The notes: generated from the sequence alone by a model not told the origin. A stretch of 64,000 nucleotides of DNA from Brucella pituitosa (GCF_003049685.1 NZ_PYSY02000002.1:1525501-1589500); one strand, 5' to 3'; positions 36,924 through 48,912 are shown, counted from the stretch's first letter. Made by a program: numbers and translations.

Positions 36924-38780
36924 TTAGCGTCGGCCAAACAATCGTTCAATGTCGGTCAACTTCAGCTCAATATAGGTCGGGCGTCCATGATTGCATGTAC
37001 CGGAGCCGGGCGTCGCCTCCATATCACGCAAAAGCGCATTCATCTCTTCAGGTTTAAGCCGTCGACCCGAACGCACTGAACCGTGGCAGGCCATGGTGGC
37101 AGCGACATGGTTCAACATTGCTTTGAGACCATCGGATGTGTCGTGCTCCGCAACTTCATCAGCTAAATCGCGGATAAGCTGCTGCACGTTCATCTCGCCA
37201 AGCATGGCAGGTGTTTCGCGCACCGCAATTGCGCCGGGACCAAACTGTTCAATACCAAGGCCGAATCGTGCCAGCGTTTCAGAATGGGCAGTGAGTCGCT
37301 CGGCATCTTCTTCCGGCAGGTCAACAATTTCGGGAATGAGCAACATCTGTCCCGGTATCGGGCGGGAATGGAGCGCATTCTTCAGCGCTTCATAGACGAG
37401 GCGCTCGTGCGCTGCGTGCTGGTCTACGATGACCAGACTGTCTTCTGTCTGCGCGACGATGTAATTTTCGTGGATTTGTGCGCGCGCAGCGCCAAGCGGC
37501 TTCTGCATCGTTTCGACAGAGGCTTCCGCGATGGTGGCGCGTGCATCGGCTGCAGGAATTGTTACAATCGTTGCCTGCTCGTCTTCATGAAAGGCAAGCG
37601 GGCTATCAAAACTTAGTGGCTTATGTGCCGGGTGTGCCGTTTGCGGCGACCATTCTGTACGGGGTGTGGATGGTGTCGCTGGTCGCCACACAGGAGCCGC
37701 GTAATTGCCGGTAGAGGCGCGTGGCTGGAACCCTTCAGCCCGGAACGCTTGCAGCATGGCTTCTGCGCCGCTTGTTGCCGGGCGTATGCCTGATTGCGCA
37801 AGCGCTTGCTTGATGGCGCCCACAATAAGACCGCGCACAAGGCCTGGATCGCGAAAACGGACATCTGCTTTGGCGGGATGCACATTCACATCGACCAAAG
37901 AGGGATCGAGCGTCAGAAACAGCACTGCCACCGGATGCCGGTCACGTGCAATGACATCGGAATAAGCACCGCGTAGCGCTCCGAAAATCTGTTTGTCGCG
38001 AACAGGTCGACCATTCACATATGCAAATTGATGCAGTGCATTGCCCCGGTTAAACGATGGGATGCCGGCAAAGCCAGCGAGCCTCACACCATCGCGCTCG
38101 GCATCGATATGCAGCGCATTGTCCGAAAACTCCTTGCCGAGTATCTGGCCGATACGTTCAAGGGTGGCGTCTACACCGCTCCCTGTGGCCGGAAGTTCCA
38201 GCGGAGTTCGATCCGTGCCTGCTAACGAAAACCGAACCTGCGGGAAGGCGATTGCAATCCTTTTGACGATATCGGTGATGGCGGTTGCTTCGGCGCGATC
38301 CGTTTTCATGAACTTAAGGCGCGCAGGCGTCGCGTAAAAGAGGTCGCGTACTTCGGCAATGGTGCCACGATTAAGCGCCGCCGGGCGAGGGCCATCAAGA
38401 TGCCCGCCATTGACCACTACTTCAAAGCCGGACTCGGCGTCCTGCGGACGTGATTTCAGCGTGAGTTTTGAAACAGAGCCGATGGATGGCAACGCTTCGC
38501 CGCGAAAACCCAGCGCGCGAATATCATTCACATCGTCGGTGAGCTTGGATGTGCAATGCCGTGAAACGGCGAGTGGCAGCTCATTGGAAGGAATGCCCGA
38601 ACCATTGTCGGTCACACGCAGCAGCGTCTTGCCGCCGCCCGCGGTCACAACCTCGATACGGGTTGCGCCAGCATCGATTGCGTTTTCGACAAGTTCCTTA
38701 ATCACGCTGGCAGGGCGTTCAATCACCTCGCCAGCGGCAATCTGGTTGATAATGGTTTCGCTTAGGTGCTGGATCGTCAT
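36924..38780 (-). CDS. mutL: DNA mismatch repair protein MutL
   Basis: A 618-residue GHKL ATPase that links MutS to strand incision. The N-terminal ATPase shows [37 protein letters not shown] and [14 protein letters not shown]. The C-terminal domain carries the metal-dependent endonuclease motif in full ([12 protein letters not shown], the DQHAx2Ex4E pattern) together with [12 protein letters not shown] and [11 protein letters not shown]. It is thus a nicking MutL, as expected where MutH is missing. It stands between a repeat and manC, all on the reverse strand. Confidence 0.97.
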   Translation of the reverse strand: MTIQHLSETIINQIAAGEVIERPASVIKELVENAIDAGATRIEVVTAGGGKTLLRVTDNGSGIPSNELPLAVSRHCTSKLTDDVNDIRALGFRGEALPSIGSVSKLTLKSRPQDAESGFEVVVNGGHLDGPRPAALNRGTIAEVRDLFYATPARLKFMKTDRAEATAITDIVKRIAIAFPQVRFSLAGTDRTPLELPATGSGVDATLERIGQILGKEFSDNALHIDAERDGVRLAGFAGIPSFNRGNALHQFAYVNGRPVRDKQIFGALRGAYSDVIARDRHPVAVLFLTLDPSLVDVNVHPAKADVRFRDPGLVRGLIVGAIKQALAQSGIRPATSGAEAMLQAFRAEGFQPRASTGNYAAPVWRPATPSTPRTEWSPQTAHPAHKPLSFDSPLAFHEDEQATIVTIPAADARATIAEASVETMQKPLGAARAQIHENYIVAQTEDSLVIVDQHAAHERLVYEALKNALHSRPIPGQMLLIPEIVDLPEEDAERLTAHSETLARFGLGIEQFGPGAIAVRETPAMLGEMNVQQLIRDLADEVAEHDTSDGLKAMLNHVAATMACHGSVRSGRRLKPEEMNALLRDMEATPGSGTCNHGRPTYIELKLTDIERLFGRR

Positions 38781-38863
38781 GACACGACTATAGCGGATTC
38801 GCGATTGCTAAAAACCGCCATTTATAGATGATCCAGATCACAATTCGCGTCTTCGTTGCTGGA

Positions 38864-40291
38864 TCAGGTGCGCCCATAAATATCATCGTAACGAACGATG
38901 TCGTCTTCACCGAGATATTCGCCGCTTTGTACTTCGATCAGGACAAGCGGAAGAATGCCAGGATTTTCTAGACGGTGCTTGAAGCCGCAAGGGATATAGG
39001 TCGATTGATTGTTGGTGAGCAGGATTTCCCGCTCGCCATTGACGACCTTTGCCGTGCCGGAAACCACAATCCAGTGTTCGGAACGGTGATGATGTGCCTG
39101 CAGGCTCAGACGGCGACCGGGCTTGACCTCGATACGTTTGATCTTGAAGCCATCGCCTTCTTCCAGCACTGTATAAGTGCCCCATGGACGGTGAGCAGTG
39201 CGGTGCAATTTGGCCGCTTCGTGGCCTTGAGCACGCAACTTGTTGAAGACCTTGCGCACATCCTGTGCCTTATCGCGATGGGCGACAAGCAGGGCATCCG
39301 GTGTATCGACAACCAGAAGATCGTGAACGCCAACGAGACTGACGAGGCGCGTTTCCGAAAGAACAAAGCTGTCGGTCGTTTCTTCAAGGACCGTTTCGCC
39401 ACGCAGCCGATTGCCGTCAGCATCCGGCGCGATCAGGTCTGCCATTGCTGCCCACGAGCCAATATCGGACCAGCCACAGGAAACGGGGATACAGGCGATA
39501 TTGTCTGCCTTTTCCATGACGGCATAGTCGATGGAAATAGCAGGTGTTGCCGCAAACTGATCCTTGGCAATTTCCAGCGTTCTGGTTTCGCCGTTCACAC
39601 CACGACGCGAATGCTCGAGGGCTGATCTGGCGCCGATCAACACTTCCGGTGCGTGGCGCTGCATGGCGTCGATCATCGTTAGAGCCTTGAAGCAGAACAT
39701 GCCGGAATTCCAATAATAGCGGCCGCTCTCAACATAGGTCTGTGCGGTGGCTGCATCAGGCTTTTCGACAAAGCGCAGAACGTCCGTGCCATCGACTTCG
39801 ATGTAGCCGAAACCGGTCTCCGGATGATCAGGAACGATGCCGAAAGTGACGATGCGGCCAGCATCGGCAAGTTTGCGTGCTTCCAGTACAGCATCTGCGA
39901 AAGCGGCTTCATCTTCGATCAGATGATCCGCTGGCATGACGAGCAAAGTCGCGTCAGCGCCATAGGTCGATGCTGCTTGAAGCGCAGCCAACGCCACTGC
40001 GGGTGCCGTATCGCGGCCCACCGGTTCAAGAAGGAATGTATTGTCGATTTTGCGCGCAGAGGTATCCGTCTTAGCGTCTGCATAGGCATCAAGCGTCAGA
40101 AACAGGAAATCGCGGTTTGTGACAGTGAGAATCTGATCGGCATCCTGAAGGTGCGAAGCGCGTGCATAGGTCTTGCCGATCAGCGTGCCGCCGTCTGGCA
40201 GTTCGATGAACGGTTTTGGATGGGCGTCGCGCGAAAGCGGCCAAAGTCTGGAACCAGAACCGCCGCTGATGATAACCGGGATAAAGCTCAT
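38864..40291 (-). CDS. manC: mannose-1-phosphate guanylyltransferase/mannose-6-phosphate isomerase
   Basis: A 475-residue bifunctional enzyme making GDP-mannose. The N-terminal nucleotidyltransferase has PVIISGGSGSRLWPLSRDAHPKPF and FVEKPDAATA, and the C-terminal cupin (type II isomerase) has RPWGTYTVLEEGDGFKIKRIEVKPG and HHHRSEHWIVVSGTAKV. It overlaps the upstream phosphomannomutase gene by 4 bp (ATGA). The pair matches the manBcore-manCcore locus known in Brucella, which supplies mannose for the lipopolysaccharide core. Confidence 0.95.
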   Translation of the reverse strand: MSFIPVIISGGSGSRLWPLSRDAHPKPFIELPDGGTLIGKTYARASHLQDADQILTVTNRDFLFLTLDAYADAKTDTSARKIDNTFLLEPVGRDTAPAVALAALQAASTYGADATLLVMPADHLIEDEAAFADAVLEARKLADAGRIVTFGIVPDHPETGFGYIEVDGTDVLRFVEKPDAATAQTYVESGRYYWNSGMFCFKALTMIDAMQRHAPEVLIGARSALEHSRRGVNGETRTLEIAKDQFAATPAISIDYAVMEKADNIACIPVSCGWSDIGSWAAMADLIAPDADGNRLRGETVLEETTDSFVLSETRLVSLVGVHDLLVVDTPDALLVAHRDKAQDVRKVFNKLRAQGHEAAKLHRTAHRPWGTYTVLEEGDGFKIKRIEVKPGRRLSLQAHHHRSEHWIVVSGTAKVVNGEREILLTNNQSTYIPCGFKHRLENPGILPLVLIEVQSGEYLGEDDIVRYDDIYGRT

Positions 40292-41727
40292 TTGCTGGTG
40301 GCATCCTTCGTTGCGTTACGGGCGATTTCGAGTCCCATTGTCAATAATTCATTGGCCTGAGCTTCGCTGGCGGCTTCGACATAGCAGCGCAGTTCGGGTG
40401 CATTTCCTGACGCGCGATAATGCACGGCATTCCCTGATTTGAAGAACAGCTTTACGCCATCGATTGTTTCGAACCGTATAACGGTGTCAGTCGCTGGGAA
40501 AAGCTGAACGCGTGCGTCTTCCTGCGTGATGACTGACAGAAATGCGGTGCTCTTTTCTTGCGGCACATTCTGCAAACGGTCGCTCAATGCAATTCGAAAA
40601 CCATAGCTGTGCGCGATTTCGGACAGCGGCGTTTGCGTTTGCTTGATCGTGCTCAGGCAGGCAAGAATTGGCAGAAGCGCGTCGCGTGTAGGCAAAGCGG
40701 ATAGTTGTCGACCATCCTTGTCGATGGTGCTGCCGAGAAGCACCCCGCCATTGGCTTCAAATCCAACCACGCTTTTTGCGTTTTCGTTGAGAGCTTGTTG
40801 CATGCCCGCAATCACATATGGCGAGCCAACGCGCGTGCGTAGAACGCGGGTAAACTTCCCACATTCTTCAAGTGCTGCATTGGATGTGACTGGCGTGACG
40901 ATGACATCGGCACCGACCCAGGCAGATGTGATGGCACCCACAAGATCGCCGCGCACGAAATGCCCATGCTCGTCTGCAATGAGAGGGCGGTCTGCATCGC
41001 CGTCGGTTGAGACGATGGCGTCAAAACGGTCCTGCTGCGCCCATTCGGCAAGAAGGCGAATATCTTCCGGGCGTAGCGCCTCTGTGTCGACAGGCACAAA
41101 AATATCGGAGCGGCCAAGTGCTACCGTTTCCGCACCAAGTGCGCCAAGGATTTTGGTGAGAAGGTCGCGCGCCACCGATGAATGTTGATAGATGCCGATT
41201 TTCAGTCCTGTGAGGCTGCCACTGCCAAAAAGCTCGATGTAGCGCTCAGCATAGGCGTTGATTGCGCTGTCGCTTACGGACAAGCCAACTGCTTTCCGTG
41301 ATGAAATATCAGACAGGAGGGCAGCATAAGCCGCATTTATTGCGGCTTCATCATCCTTATCGATCTCGCCATCGGCGCGATAGAACTTCAATCCATTGCG
41401 ATCATCCGGGATATGACTGCCGGTGATCATGATACATGGCGCATTTTGCGCCATAGCATAATAGCTCAGAGCGGGTGTGGGTAATACACCGCAATCAACA
41501 GATGTGAAGCCTGCATCTTCAATCGCGCCCATTACAAGCGCTGCGATATCAGGACTCGATGGTCGCAAATCCTGACCGACAAACACCTTGTCGCCTGCGT
41601 TCAGGCTGCCCCTCGATTTCAGCATATGCACAAATGCCAGCGAATAGGCATAAGCAGGCAATCCGTTAAGCTCGGTCGCTAGCCCTCTGAGACCGCTTGT
41701 ACCGAATTTGAGGGAATTGCCTGTCAT
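40288..41727 (-). CDS. manB: phosphomannomutase
   Basis: A 479-residue alpha-D-phosphohexomutase converting mannose 6-phosphate to mannose 1-phosphate. N-terminal FGTSGLRGLATEL, the phosphoserine loop CIMITGSHIPDDRNGLKFY, the metal site STDGDADRPLIAD and the sugar-binding GFEANGGVLLGS are present. Start at ATG 41727 (MTGNSLKFG); a longer frame from 41760 is not needed. Followed directly by manC in one operon. Phosphoglucomutase activity is possible in the superfamily, but the partner gene supports mannose. Confidence 0.94.
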   Translation of the reverse strand: MTGNSLKFGTSGLRGLATELNGLPAYAYSLAFVHMLKSRGSLNAGDKVFVGQDLRPSSPDIAALVMGAIEDAGFTSVDCGVLPTPALSYYAMAQNAPCIMITGSHIPDDRNGLKFYRADGEIDKDDEAAINAAYAALLSDISSRKAVGLSVSDSAINAYAERYIELFGSGSLTGLKIGIYQHSSVARDLLTKILGALGAETVALGRSDIFVPVDTEALRPEDIRLLAEWAQQDRFDAIVSTDGDADRPLIADEHGHFVRGDLVGAITSAWVGADVIVTPVTSNAALEECGKFTRVLRTRVGSPYVIAGMQQALNENAKSVVGFEANGGVLLGSTIDKDGRQLSALPTRDALLPILACLSTIKQTQTPLSEIAHSYGFRIALSDRLQNVPQEKSTAFLSVITQEDARVQLFPATDTVIRFETIDGVKLFFKSGNAVHYRASGNAPELRCYVEAASEAQANELLTMGLEIARNATKDATSK

Positions 41728-41930
41728 GCTGTGTCCGACCTGTTTTCCAATGAAAATCAATTTAGTGCATTGTTTAGACTACCAGAACGATCTTTGTGCG
41801 CCCAACAAGGCGCGCGGCGCTCTAATTCCAATATCAGGCTCTGTAAGAGCCGCTTCTCATATCGCGTATATTACGGATCGTTTCAATCGCTGCGTGTTTA
41901 TGTGGTTATCGAGAACTTTCCGAGTAGGGC
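41728..41930. other. promoter region of manB-manC with hairpins
   Basis: No gene is seen in this gap. GGCTCT/AGAGCC (41837-41851) and GCGCC/GGCGC (41798-41813) form small inverted repeats. The promoter for the reverse-strand manB-manC operon should lie in the AT-rich part next to 41728-41790. Confidence 0.4.
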
Positions 41931-42027
41931 GGTTCCAGTTGATATCAAATCGTTGGAACCGCTCTATCTATTTGTCTTTACACTTTTCCGAACGCAAAGC
42001 CGGTTCTTATTTTTGGCTCAAATACTC
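41931..42027. repeat. intergenic palindromic repeat, copy D
   Basis: GGCGGTTCCAGTTGATATCA ... TCGTTGGAACCGCTC (about 41937-41975) forms a hairpin with arms different in sequence from copy A but equally complementary. CTATCTATTTGTCTTTACAC and TTTTCCGAACGCAAAGCCGG then follow, as in copy A, ending in ACTCTA. Confidence 0.78.
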
Positions 42028-43112
42028 TAAACATAGTCCCGATGGGCGGGCAGGTTCAGGTCTGGCAGACTTTCAGCTTGCATCACCGCACGGGCAACGG
42101 CATGAGCCATCACAGTTGCGGCAATAGCACCAATGGCAGTTACATCAGCTTCAACACCTTCTGCCTTGCCTGTCGAGAGCGCAAAGATCGTATCGCCATC
42201 CCACATTGTGTGGATGGGGTTAATCGAACGGGCAAAACCGTCATGCGCCATGCCAGCGATCTTTTTGAGCTCAGCCTTGTTGAACGGAACATTGGTTGCA
42301 ATGGCGCCGATGGTCGTGTTGGCCCCGCCAGACTTGACGACATTGCGGCCCTGCATGAGCGAGTCCATGATGTTGCGGAAGCCTTTGCCGTCTTCGTTAC
42401 GCGCGCCCGCCAATATCTGCTGCGAGTTGGGGGCGTAAACATCACCCACAGCGTTTACGGCAACGATGGCGCCAACCACGACGTCTGTTCCGGGAACCTT
42501 GTAGCTCGCTGTGCCAAGGCCACCCTTCATCGCATATTCCATGCCAAACATTTTGCCGACAGTTGCACCGGCACCTGCGCCAATATTACCTTCGCCGGAG
42601 GCTTCGGCTTTTGCTGCCTTACACGCCAGATATCCGGCTTCTTCATCGGGGCGAACGGAAAAATCTCCAACGCCAAGATCCATCAGGATCGCGGCAGGCA
42701 CAATCGGAACAACACCCTTGCCGATCTTGAAACCCAGGTTGTTTTCTTCGAGATAGCGCATCACACCGGTCGCAGCACTCAGGCCATAGGCGCTGCCGCC
42801 GGACAACAGAATTGCTTGTACCTGTTGAACATAATTCATTGGATCAAGAAGATCAGTCTCGCGCGTGCCGGGTGCAGAGCCACGCACATCAACGCCTGCG
42901 GTTGCTCCTTCTTCGCAAAGCAAAACGGTGCAGCCGGTGGGGCGCTTGGTCAGCGTGTGATGCCCGAGTTTCATTCCCGGCACATCGGTAATGCTTCCGC
43001 CCATCAATTCCAGCATGCTTTCTTCTCCCCTTTGTGCTGCTGTTGCCGAACCGACTAAGAAGGGTATTGTCCCAAACCCCGCAAGCGATTTTGCGAATGT
43101 TCTTCGATCCAT
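42027..43112 (-). CDS. P1 family peptidase (DmpA/S58 type) with Tat-like signal
   Basis: A 361-residue protein starting at ATG 43112, with GGGGGAGG before it. The head DRRTFAKSLAGFGTIPFLVGSATA has a twin-arginine motif and a hydrophobic core, pointing to Tat export after cofactor-free folding or cleavage. The body has the S58 marks GMKLGHHTL, GVDVRGSAPGTRETDLLDP, SGGSAYGLSAATGVMRYLEE and NTTIGAIATNV, where the self-cleaving nucleophile should lie. DmpA-type enzymes release N-terminal residues from peptides. The gene follows the ClC gene by 28 bp and is probably cotranscribed with it. Confidence 0.88.
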   Translation of the reverse strand: MDRRTFAKSLAGFGTIPFLVGSATAAQRGEESMLELMGGSITDVPGMKLGHHTLTKRPTGCTVLLCEEGATAGVDVRGSAPGTRETDLLDPMNYVQQVQAILLSGGSAYGLSAATGVMRYLEENNLGFKIGKGVVPIVPAAILMDLGVGDFSVRPDEEAGYLACKAAKAEASGEGNIGAGAGATVGKMFGMEYAMKGGLGTASYKVPGTDVVVGAIVAVNAVGDVYAPNSQQILAGARNEDGKGFRNIMDSLMQGRNVVKSGGANTTIGAIATNVPFNKAELKKIAGMAHDGFARSINPIHTMWDGDTIFALSTGKAEGVEADVTAIGAIAATVMAHAVARAVMQAESLPDLNLPAHRDYV

Positions 43113-43140
43113 AGGTATGTCCTCCCCCAAAGATGATTGT

Positions 43141-44496
43141 TTATTCAGACGATATATTCTTTTCCCTTGCGCGACGCTGGCGCAAGACATCTGCCACGAA
43201 TGTTCGCGACAAGGCGTGATAGAGCGGCTCATGTGAGATGAGGCGCGCGGTGCCATATCCCAGCATCGATGCACACATCAGCGGAATGACATTGTTGTGG
43301 TTGCCGGTCATTTCCAGAATGATGACAAATGCAGTCATGGGTGCCTGCACAACGCCGGCAAAATAGCCCGCCATACCCAGAACAGCTGCGAGACTGATGC
43401 TGGTCCCCAGAAGCAGTCCTATGGTGCTGCCAAGTCCAGCACCAACGGATAGGGATGGTGCAAATATGCCGCCGGGAATACCGGACACCATAGAGAGAAG
43501 TCCTGCAATAAATTTCTCTACGAAGTAGAATGGAGACAGCGGCAGACCTTCCACGGCGCTACGCGCTTGATCATATCCGGTGCCAAAAGTTGCTCCACCT
43601 GATGCAATGCCGCTGATGGCAATCACCAGACCACAAGCGCCTGCTATCAGTACCGTATCCCGAAGCGGAGCTTTCTGCACGCGGCGGCGTACACGATTTG
43701 TCAGGTTGAGTGCGAGCGCGCTGAATGCAGCGCCGAATGCGCCGCCGATCACACCGCAGCCAATCACCAGAACCCAATCCATATGGGTTGTAACGGTTAC
43801 AGTCGTCAGGCCGAAATAATTATAATTGCCGACGAGGCCGAGTGAGGCGAGACCTGCAAGGATAACTGCCGAGAGAACCAGACCGTTGGTTCGCGCTGCA
43901 TAGGCACGCCCCATTTCTTCGATGGCGAACACGATGCCCGCAAGCGGTGTATTGAAGGCTGCGGCAATGCCGGCTGCTGAGCCTGCCAGAATGAGTCCGC
44001 GCGCTTGCTCCATGCTGCCGATGCGTGCCGATAACAGCATGATCGATGCGCCGATCTGCACGGTGGGGCCTTCACGCCCGATGGATGCGCCTGAAAAAAG
44101 GCCCACGATGGTCAGAACGATCTTACCAAATGCAATCTTCAACGAGAGCAGCAACGTCCTGTCTTCATGATTGTTCAGGTGACGGGCAGCAATCGCCTGC
44201 GGGATGCCGCTGCCGCCAGAGCCGGGAAAGCAGGCGATTGCGATCCAGGAGCATAGCATAAAGCCAAGTGGTGTGATGATGAGCGGCAACCAAGCCCGCC
44301 ATGGGCTGGCTGAACCATCGGTCAATCTCTTGAACCAGTCCTGTGCGATATCTGCGGCTTCTGCAAAGGCGACGCTGATAAGGCCAATTGCGATCGCCCC
44401 GCACCAAAAAACGAGCCGGGGCTTCCACAAACGTGGAGACATCCACATTGCCCGTGAACGGCGAATGAGTGGAACGCGTTGATATGATTTACGCAT
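43141..44496 (-). CDS. ClC-type voltage-gated chloride channel/antiporter
   Basis: A 451-residue inner-membrane protein with many membrane helices. The three selectivity motifs are visible: GSGGSGIPQAIAA, FSGASIGREGPTVQIGAS (GREGP) and GGIFAPSLSVGAGLG (GxFxP). The gating-Glu of GREGP is kept; at the internal proton-glutamate site of exchangers I could not assign the residue. Start at ATG 44496 with AAAGGGGG upstream. There is no CBS domain. First gene of a two-gene unit with the P1 peptidase. Confidence 0.92.
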   Translation of the reverse strand: MRKSYQRVPLIRRSRAMWMSPRLWKPRLVFWCGAIAIGLISVAFAEAADIAQDWFKRLTDGSASPWRAWLPLIITPLGFMLCSWIAIACFPGSGGSGIPQAIAARHLNNHEDRTLLLSLKIAFGKIVLTIVGLFSGASIGREGPTVQIGASIMLLSARIGSMEQARGLILAGSAAGIAAAFNTPLAGIVFAIEEMGRAYAARTNGLVLSAVILAGLASLGLVGNYNYFGLTTVTVTTHMDWVLVIGCGVIGGAFGAAFSALALNLTNRVRRRVQKAPLRDTVLIAGACGLVIAISGIASGGATFGTGYDQARSAVEGLPLSPFYFVEKFIAGLLSMVSGIPGGIFAPSLSVGAGLGSTIGLLLGTSISLAAVLGMAGYFAGVVQAPMTAFVIILEMTGNHNNVIPLMCASMLGYGTARLISHEPLYHALSRTFVADVLRQRRAREKNISSE

Positions 44497-44645
44497 TGTG
44501 CCCCCTTTGGGCCAATTACACAAAGTATGCGGGCGATTTATCATGAAAATCGTTATCAGTAACTGAAACTTGTCCGCAAAAGACTTTCCAAGCAGTCATA
44601 ACCATGTTACCAGCCGGTGCCAATTCAACACGAAACCCAGTCTAG

Positions 44646-46208
<1,563 letters not shown>

Positions 46209-46237
46209 TATCCACTGGATGGTGCAAGATATAATAC

Positions 46238-46268
46238 CAAGGCGGCCTTCGGGTCGCCTTTTTATTTT
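46238..46268 (+). terminator. terminator of guaB
   Basis: AAGGCG and CGCCTT form a short GC-rich stem around GCCTTCGGGT, followed by TTTTTATTTT, ending inside the 3' end of oxyR. Confidence 0.82.
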
Positions 46269-47191
46269 GCAAGCGACGGTAACTCATCATCGCTGATGAG
46301 GAGATTGCTGGCGCTTTCGACGATGCATTCGGCAAGAGCATGAAAATCTTTACGGCGCTTACTTTGCCTTCGCCACAAAAGTGCTATTTCCCGTTTGGGC
46401 TGTTCACCTTCAAACGGAACGATGCGCATGTGATTGCTGCGTGCCTCGGCACGAACGGCAATTTCCGGGATCAGCGTCAGGCCCATGCCATGGCTCACCA
46501 TTTGCAGCAGTGTCGTCATGCTGGTTGCGCCATATTTCACCAGCTGTCGCTTCGACGGCAATGAGCAGACCGCCAGCGCCTGATCGCGCATGCAATGGCC
46601 TTCTTCCAGTAACAGCAAACGATCCAGCACCACACTATCCTGTGTCATGGGTGAGGAGAGTATCGTCTGGTCATTGCTTGAAGTGGCTATCAGAAAGCGG
46701 TCGTCGAACAGTTTTTGATGCGCAAGTCGCTCATCTGCGATTGGAAGTGCCGCAACGATAGCGTCGATTTCACCAGCATGAAGTTCATCAAGTAGTTTTG
46801 CCGTTACACTTTCACGCAGTTGCAGACGGAAAGACGGATGCCGGTCTCTGAGTAGTGGAATGAGATGGGGCACGACATAAGGTGCAACGGTCGGAATAAT
46901 CCCAAGGCGCAACTGTGTTTGCAGCAAGCCTTTGCTTTGTGCCGAGATTTCCTCCAGCGCGTGCAGCTCTTTGAGAATCGTTCTGATGCCGGGGAGAAGT
47001 TCACGGCCAAGCTCTGTCATAATGACTTTACGTTGTGAGCGCTCGAATAGTGGCGCGCCAGCGACGGCTTCCATTTCAGCAATCTGTGCCGAGAGGGCAG
47101 GCTGAGAGATATGCGCGAGCTCAGCGGCTTTTCTAAAATGTAGCGTGCTGGCAAGTGCATCGAAGTAGCGCATTTGTCTGATCGTAAACAT
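46262..47191 (-). CDS. oxyR: hydrogen-peroxide-sensing LysR regulator
   Basis: A 309-residue LysR regulator. The HTH is FRKAAELAHISQPALSAQIAEMEA, and the C-terminal domain carries EEGHCMRDQALAVC, where Cys200 and Cys209 match the redox pair of E. coli OxyR (199, 208) exactly in spacing. Oxidation by peroxide forms the disulfide and switches on target genes. Divergent from katA, 170 bp apart; the shared gap has two inverted repeats suited to OxyR. Confidence 0.95.
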   Translation of the reverse strand: MFTIRQMRYFDALASTLHFRKAAELAHISQPALSAQIAEMEAVAGAPLFERSQRKVIMTELGRELLPGIRTILKELHALEEISAQSKGLLQTQLRLGIIPTVAPYVVPHLIPLLRDRHPSFRLQLRESVTAKLLDELHAGEIDAIVAALPIADERLAHQKLFDDRFLIATSSNDQTILSSPMTQDSVVLDRLLLLEEGHCMRDQALAVCSLPSKRQLVKYGATSMTTLLQMVSHGMGLTLIPEIAVRAEARSNHMRIVPFEGEQPKREIALLWRRQSKRRKDFHALAECIVESASNLLISDDELPSLAK

Positions 47192-47244
47192 GATAAGAAA
47201 ATCCTATCAATAATAACACAAAAAGCAATTGGAGATTATTATTG
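47192..47244. promoter_or_regulatory. oxyR-katA intergenic inverted repeats
   Basis: A first near-palindrome, GATAAGAAAATCCTATC, lies at 47192-47208 directly against the oxyR start codon. A second, longer one has perfect arms CAATAATAA (47208-47216) and TTATTATTG (47236-47244) with a 19-base centre. OxyR binds as a tetramer to spaced half-sites, so these are candidates for autorepression and for katA activation. Assignment is inference. Confidence 0.5.
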
Positions 47245-47360
47245 GAACAAGTCTAAACTGTTTTCGTTACCCAGCGAGAGTGGGGCATAGCAGGGCTATG
47301 TCGCGCCAAAAGCCAGGCTGATTGCTGGATAGACCAATTTATTTTAGGAGGGAAATTCCC

Positions 47361-48863
47361 ATGGCAGACCGTCCGATTATGACTACAAGCGCTGGTGCGC
47401 CAATCCCGGATAACCAGAATTCCCTTACCGCTGGTGAGCGCGGTCCTGTTCTGTTGCAGGACTATCAGCTGATTGAAAAGCTGTCGCACCAGAACCGTGA
47501 GCGTATTCCTGAGCGCGTCGTTCACGCCAAGGGTTGGGGTGCATTCGGCACGCTGACAATTACTGGCGATATTTCGAAATACACCAAGGCCAAGGCGCTG
47601 CAGCCGGGTGCCAAAACTCCAATGCTGGCTCGCTTCTCGACTGTTGCCGGTGAGCAGGGTGCAGCTGATGCCGAGCGCGATGTGCGCGGCTTTGCATTGA
47701 AGTTCTACACCGAAGAAGGCAATTGGGATCTGGTTGGCAACAACACGCCAGTTTTCTTCGTGCGTGATCCATTGAAGTTCCCGGACTTCATTCACACCCA
47801 GAAACGTCATCCAAAGACCAACCTGCGTTCGGCAACTGCCATGTGGGATTTCTGGTCGCTTTCGCCGGAAAGCCTGCATCAGGTTACGATCCTGATGTCT
47901 GATCGTGGCCTTCCAACGGATGTACGCCATATCAACGGTTATGGCTCGCATACCTATTCATTCTGGAATGATGCCGGTGAGCGTTATTGGGTCAAGTTTC
48001 ACTTCAAGACCTTGCAGGGTCACAAGCACTGGACCAATGATGAAGCTGAGCGCGTGATCGGCCGTACACGTGAATCCACGCAGGAAGATCTGTTCACTTC
48101 CATCGACAAGGGCGAGTTCCCAAAGTGGAAAGTTCAGGTGCAAATCATGCCTGAGCTTGATGCTGACAAGACGCCTTATAACCCCTTCGATCTCACCAAA
48201 GTGTGGCCGCATGCCGACTATCCGCCGATCGATATTGGCGTGATGGAACTCAACCGCAATGCGGAAAATTACTTCACCGAGATTGAAAATGCTGCGTTTT
48301 CGCCATCAAACATCGTGCCGGGTGTCAGCTATTCGCCAGATAAGATGCTGCAGGCACGCCTGTTCTCTTATGCCGATGCGCATCGTCATCGCCTTGGTAC
48401 GCATTATGAGAACCTTCCGGTCAACCAGCCGAAATGCCCAGTGCACCACTACCATCGCGATGGTCAGATGAACACTTTTGGCGGTATTGCGACGGGTAAC
48501 CCCGATGCCTATTACGAGCCAAACTCGTTCAATGGTCCGGTTGAGCAACCAACGGCCAAGGAACCGCCGCTGCGGATTACTGGTAACGCCGATCGGTACA
48601 ATCATCGTATCGGCAACGATGATTACTCGCAGCCGCGTGCCCTGTTCAATCTGTTCGACGATGGGCAGAAAGCGCGCCTGTTCTCGAATATTGCGGCGGC
48701 AATGACCGGTGTTCCGGGCTTCATCGTCGAGCGTCAACTCGCTCATTTCAAGCTTGCGCACCCTGATTATGAAGCTGGTGTTCGCAAAGCATTGAAAGAT
48801 GCGCATGGCTATGAGGCCAATACGATCGCTCTTGAAGAAGAGTCGACCGCAGCGGCTGAGTAA
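47361..48863 (+). CDS. katA: monofunctional heme catalase
   Basis: A 500-residue small-subunit (clade 3 type) catalase destroying hydrogen peroxide. The distal active site [16 protein letters not shown] has the catalytic His, the N-side of the heme pocket shows [30 protein letters not shown], and the proximal heme ligand is in [14 protein letters not shown]. Start ATG 47361 with TAGGAGGG before it; an upstream in-frame start at 47322 is not needed. Divergent from oxyR, which probably activates it. A terminator follows. Confidence 0.97.
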   Translation: MADRPIMTTSAGAPIPDNQNSLTAGERGPVLLQDYQLIEKLSHQNRERIPERVVHAKGWGAFGTLTITGDISKYTKAKALQPGAKTPMLARFSTVAGEQGAADAERDVRGFALKFYTEEGNWDLVGNNTPVFFVRDPLKFPDFIHTQKRHPKTNLRSATAMWDFWSLSPESLHQVTILMSDRGLPTDVRHINGYGSHTYSFWNDAGERYWVKFHFKTLQGHKHWTNDEAERVIGRTRESTQEDLFTSIDKGEFPKWKVQVQIMPELDADKTPYNPFDLTKVWPHADYPPIDIGVMELNRNAENYFTEIENAAFSPSNIVPGVSYSPDKMLQARLFSYADAHRHRLGTHYENLPVNQPKCPVHHYHRDGQMNTFGGIATGNPDAYYEPNSFNGPVEQPTAKEPPLRITGNADRYNHRIGNDDYSQPRALFNLFDDGQKARLFSNIAAAMTGVPGFIVERQLAHFKLAHPDYEAGVRKALKDAHGYEANTIALEEESTAAAE

Positions 48864-48881
48864 GCGACTTAGCAACCATTT

Positions 48882-48912
48882 AAAAGGCCGGGACGATTGT
48901 TCCGGCTTTTTG
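48882..48912 (+). terminator. terminator of katA
   Basis: AAAAGGCCGG and CCGGCTTTTT form a stem around GACGATTGTT, followed by further T. Confidence 0.85.

Noticed and set aside
43141..43274. longer start for the P1 peptidase (43274)
   Set aside because: It would overlap the ClC coding end by over 100 bp and bury the Tat-like signal; ATG 43112 has a strong binding site.
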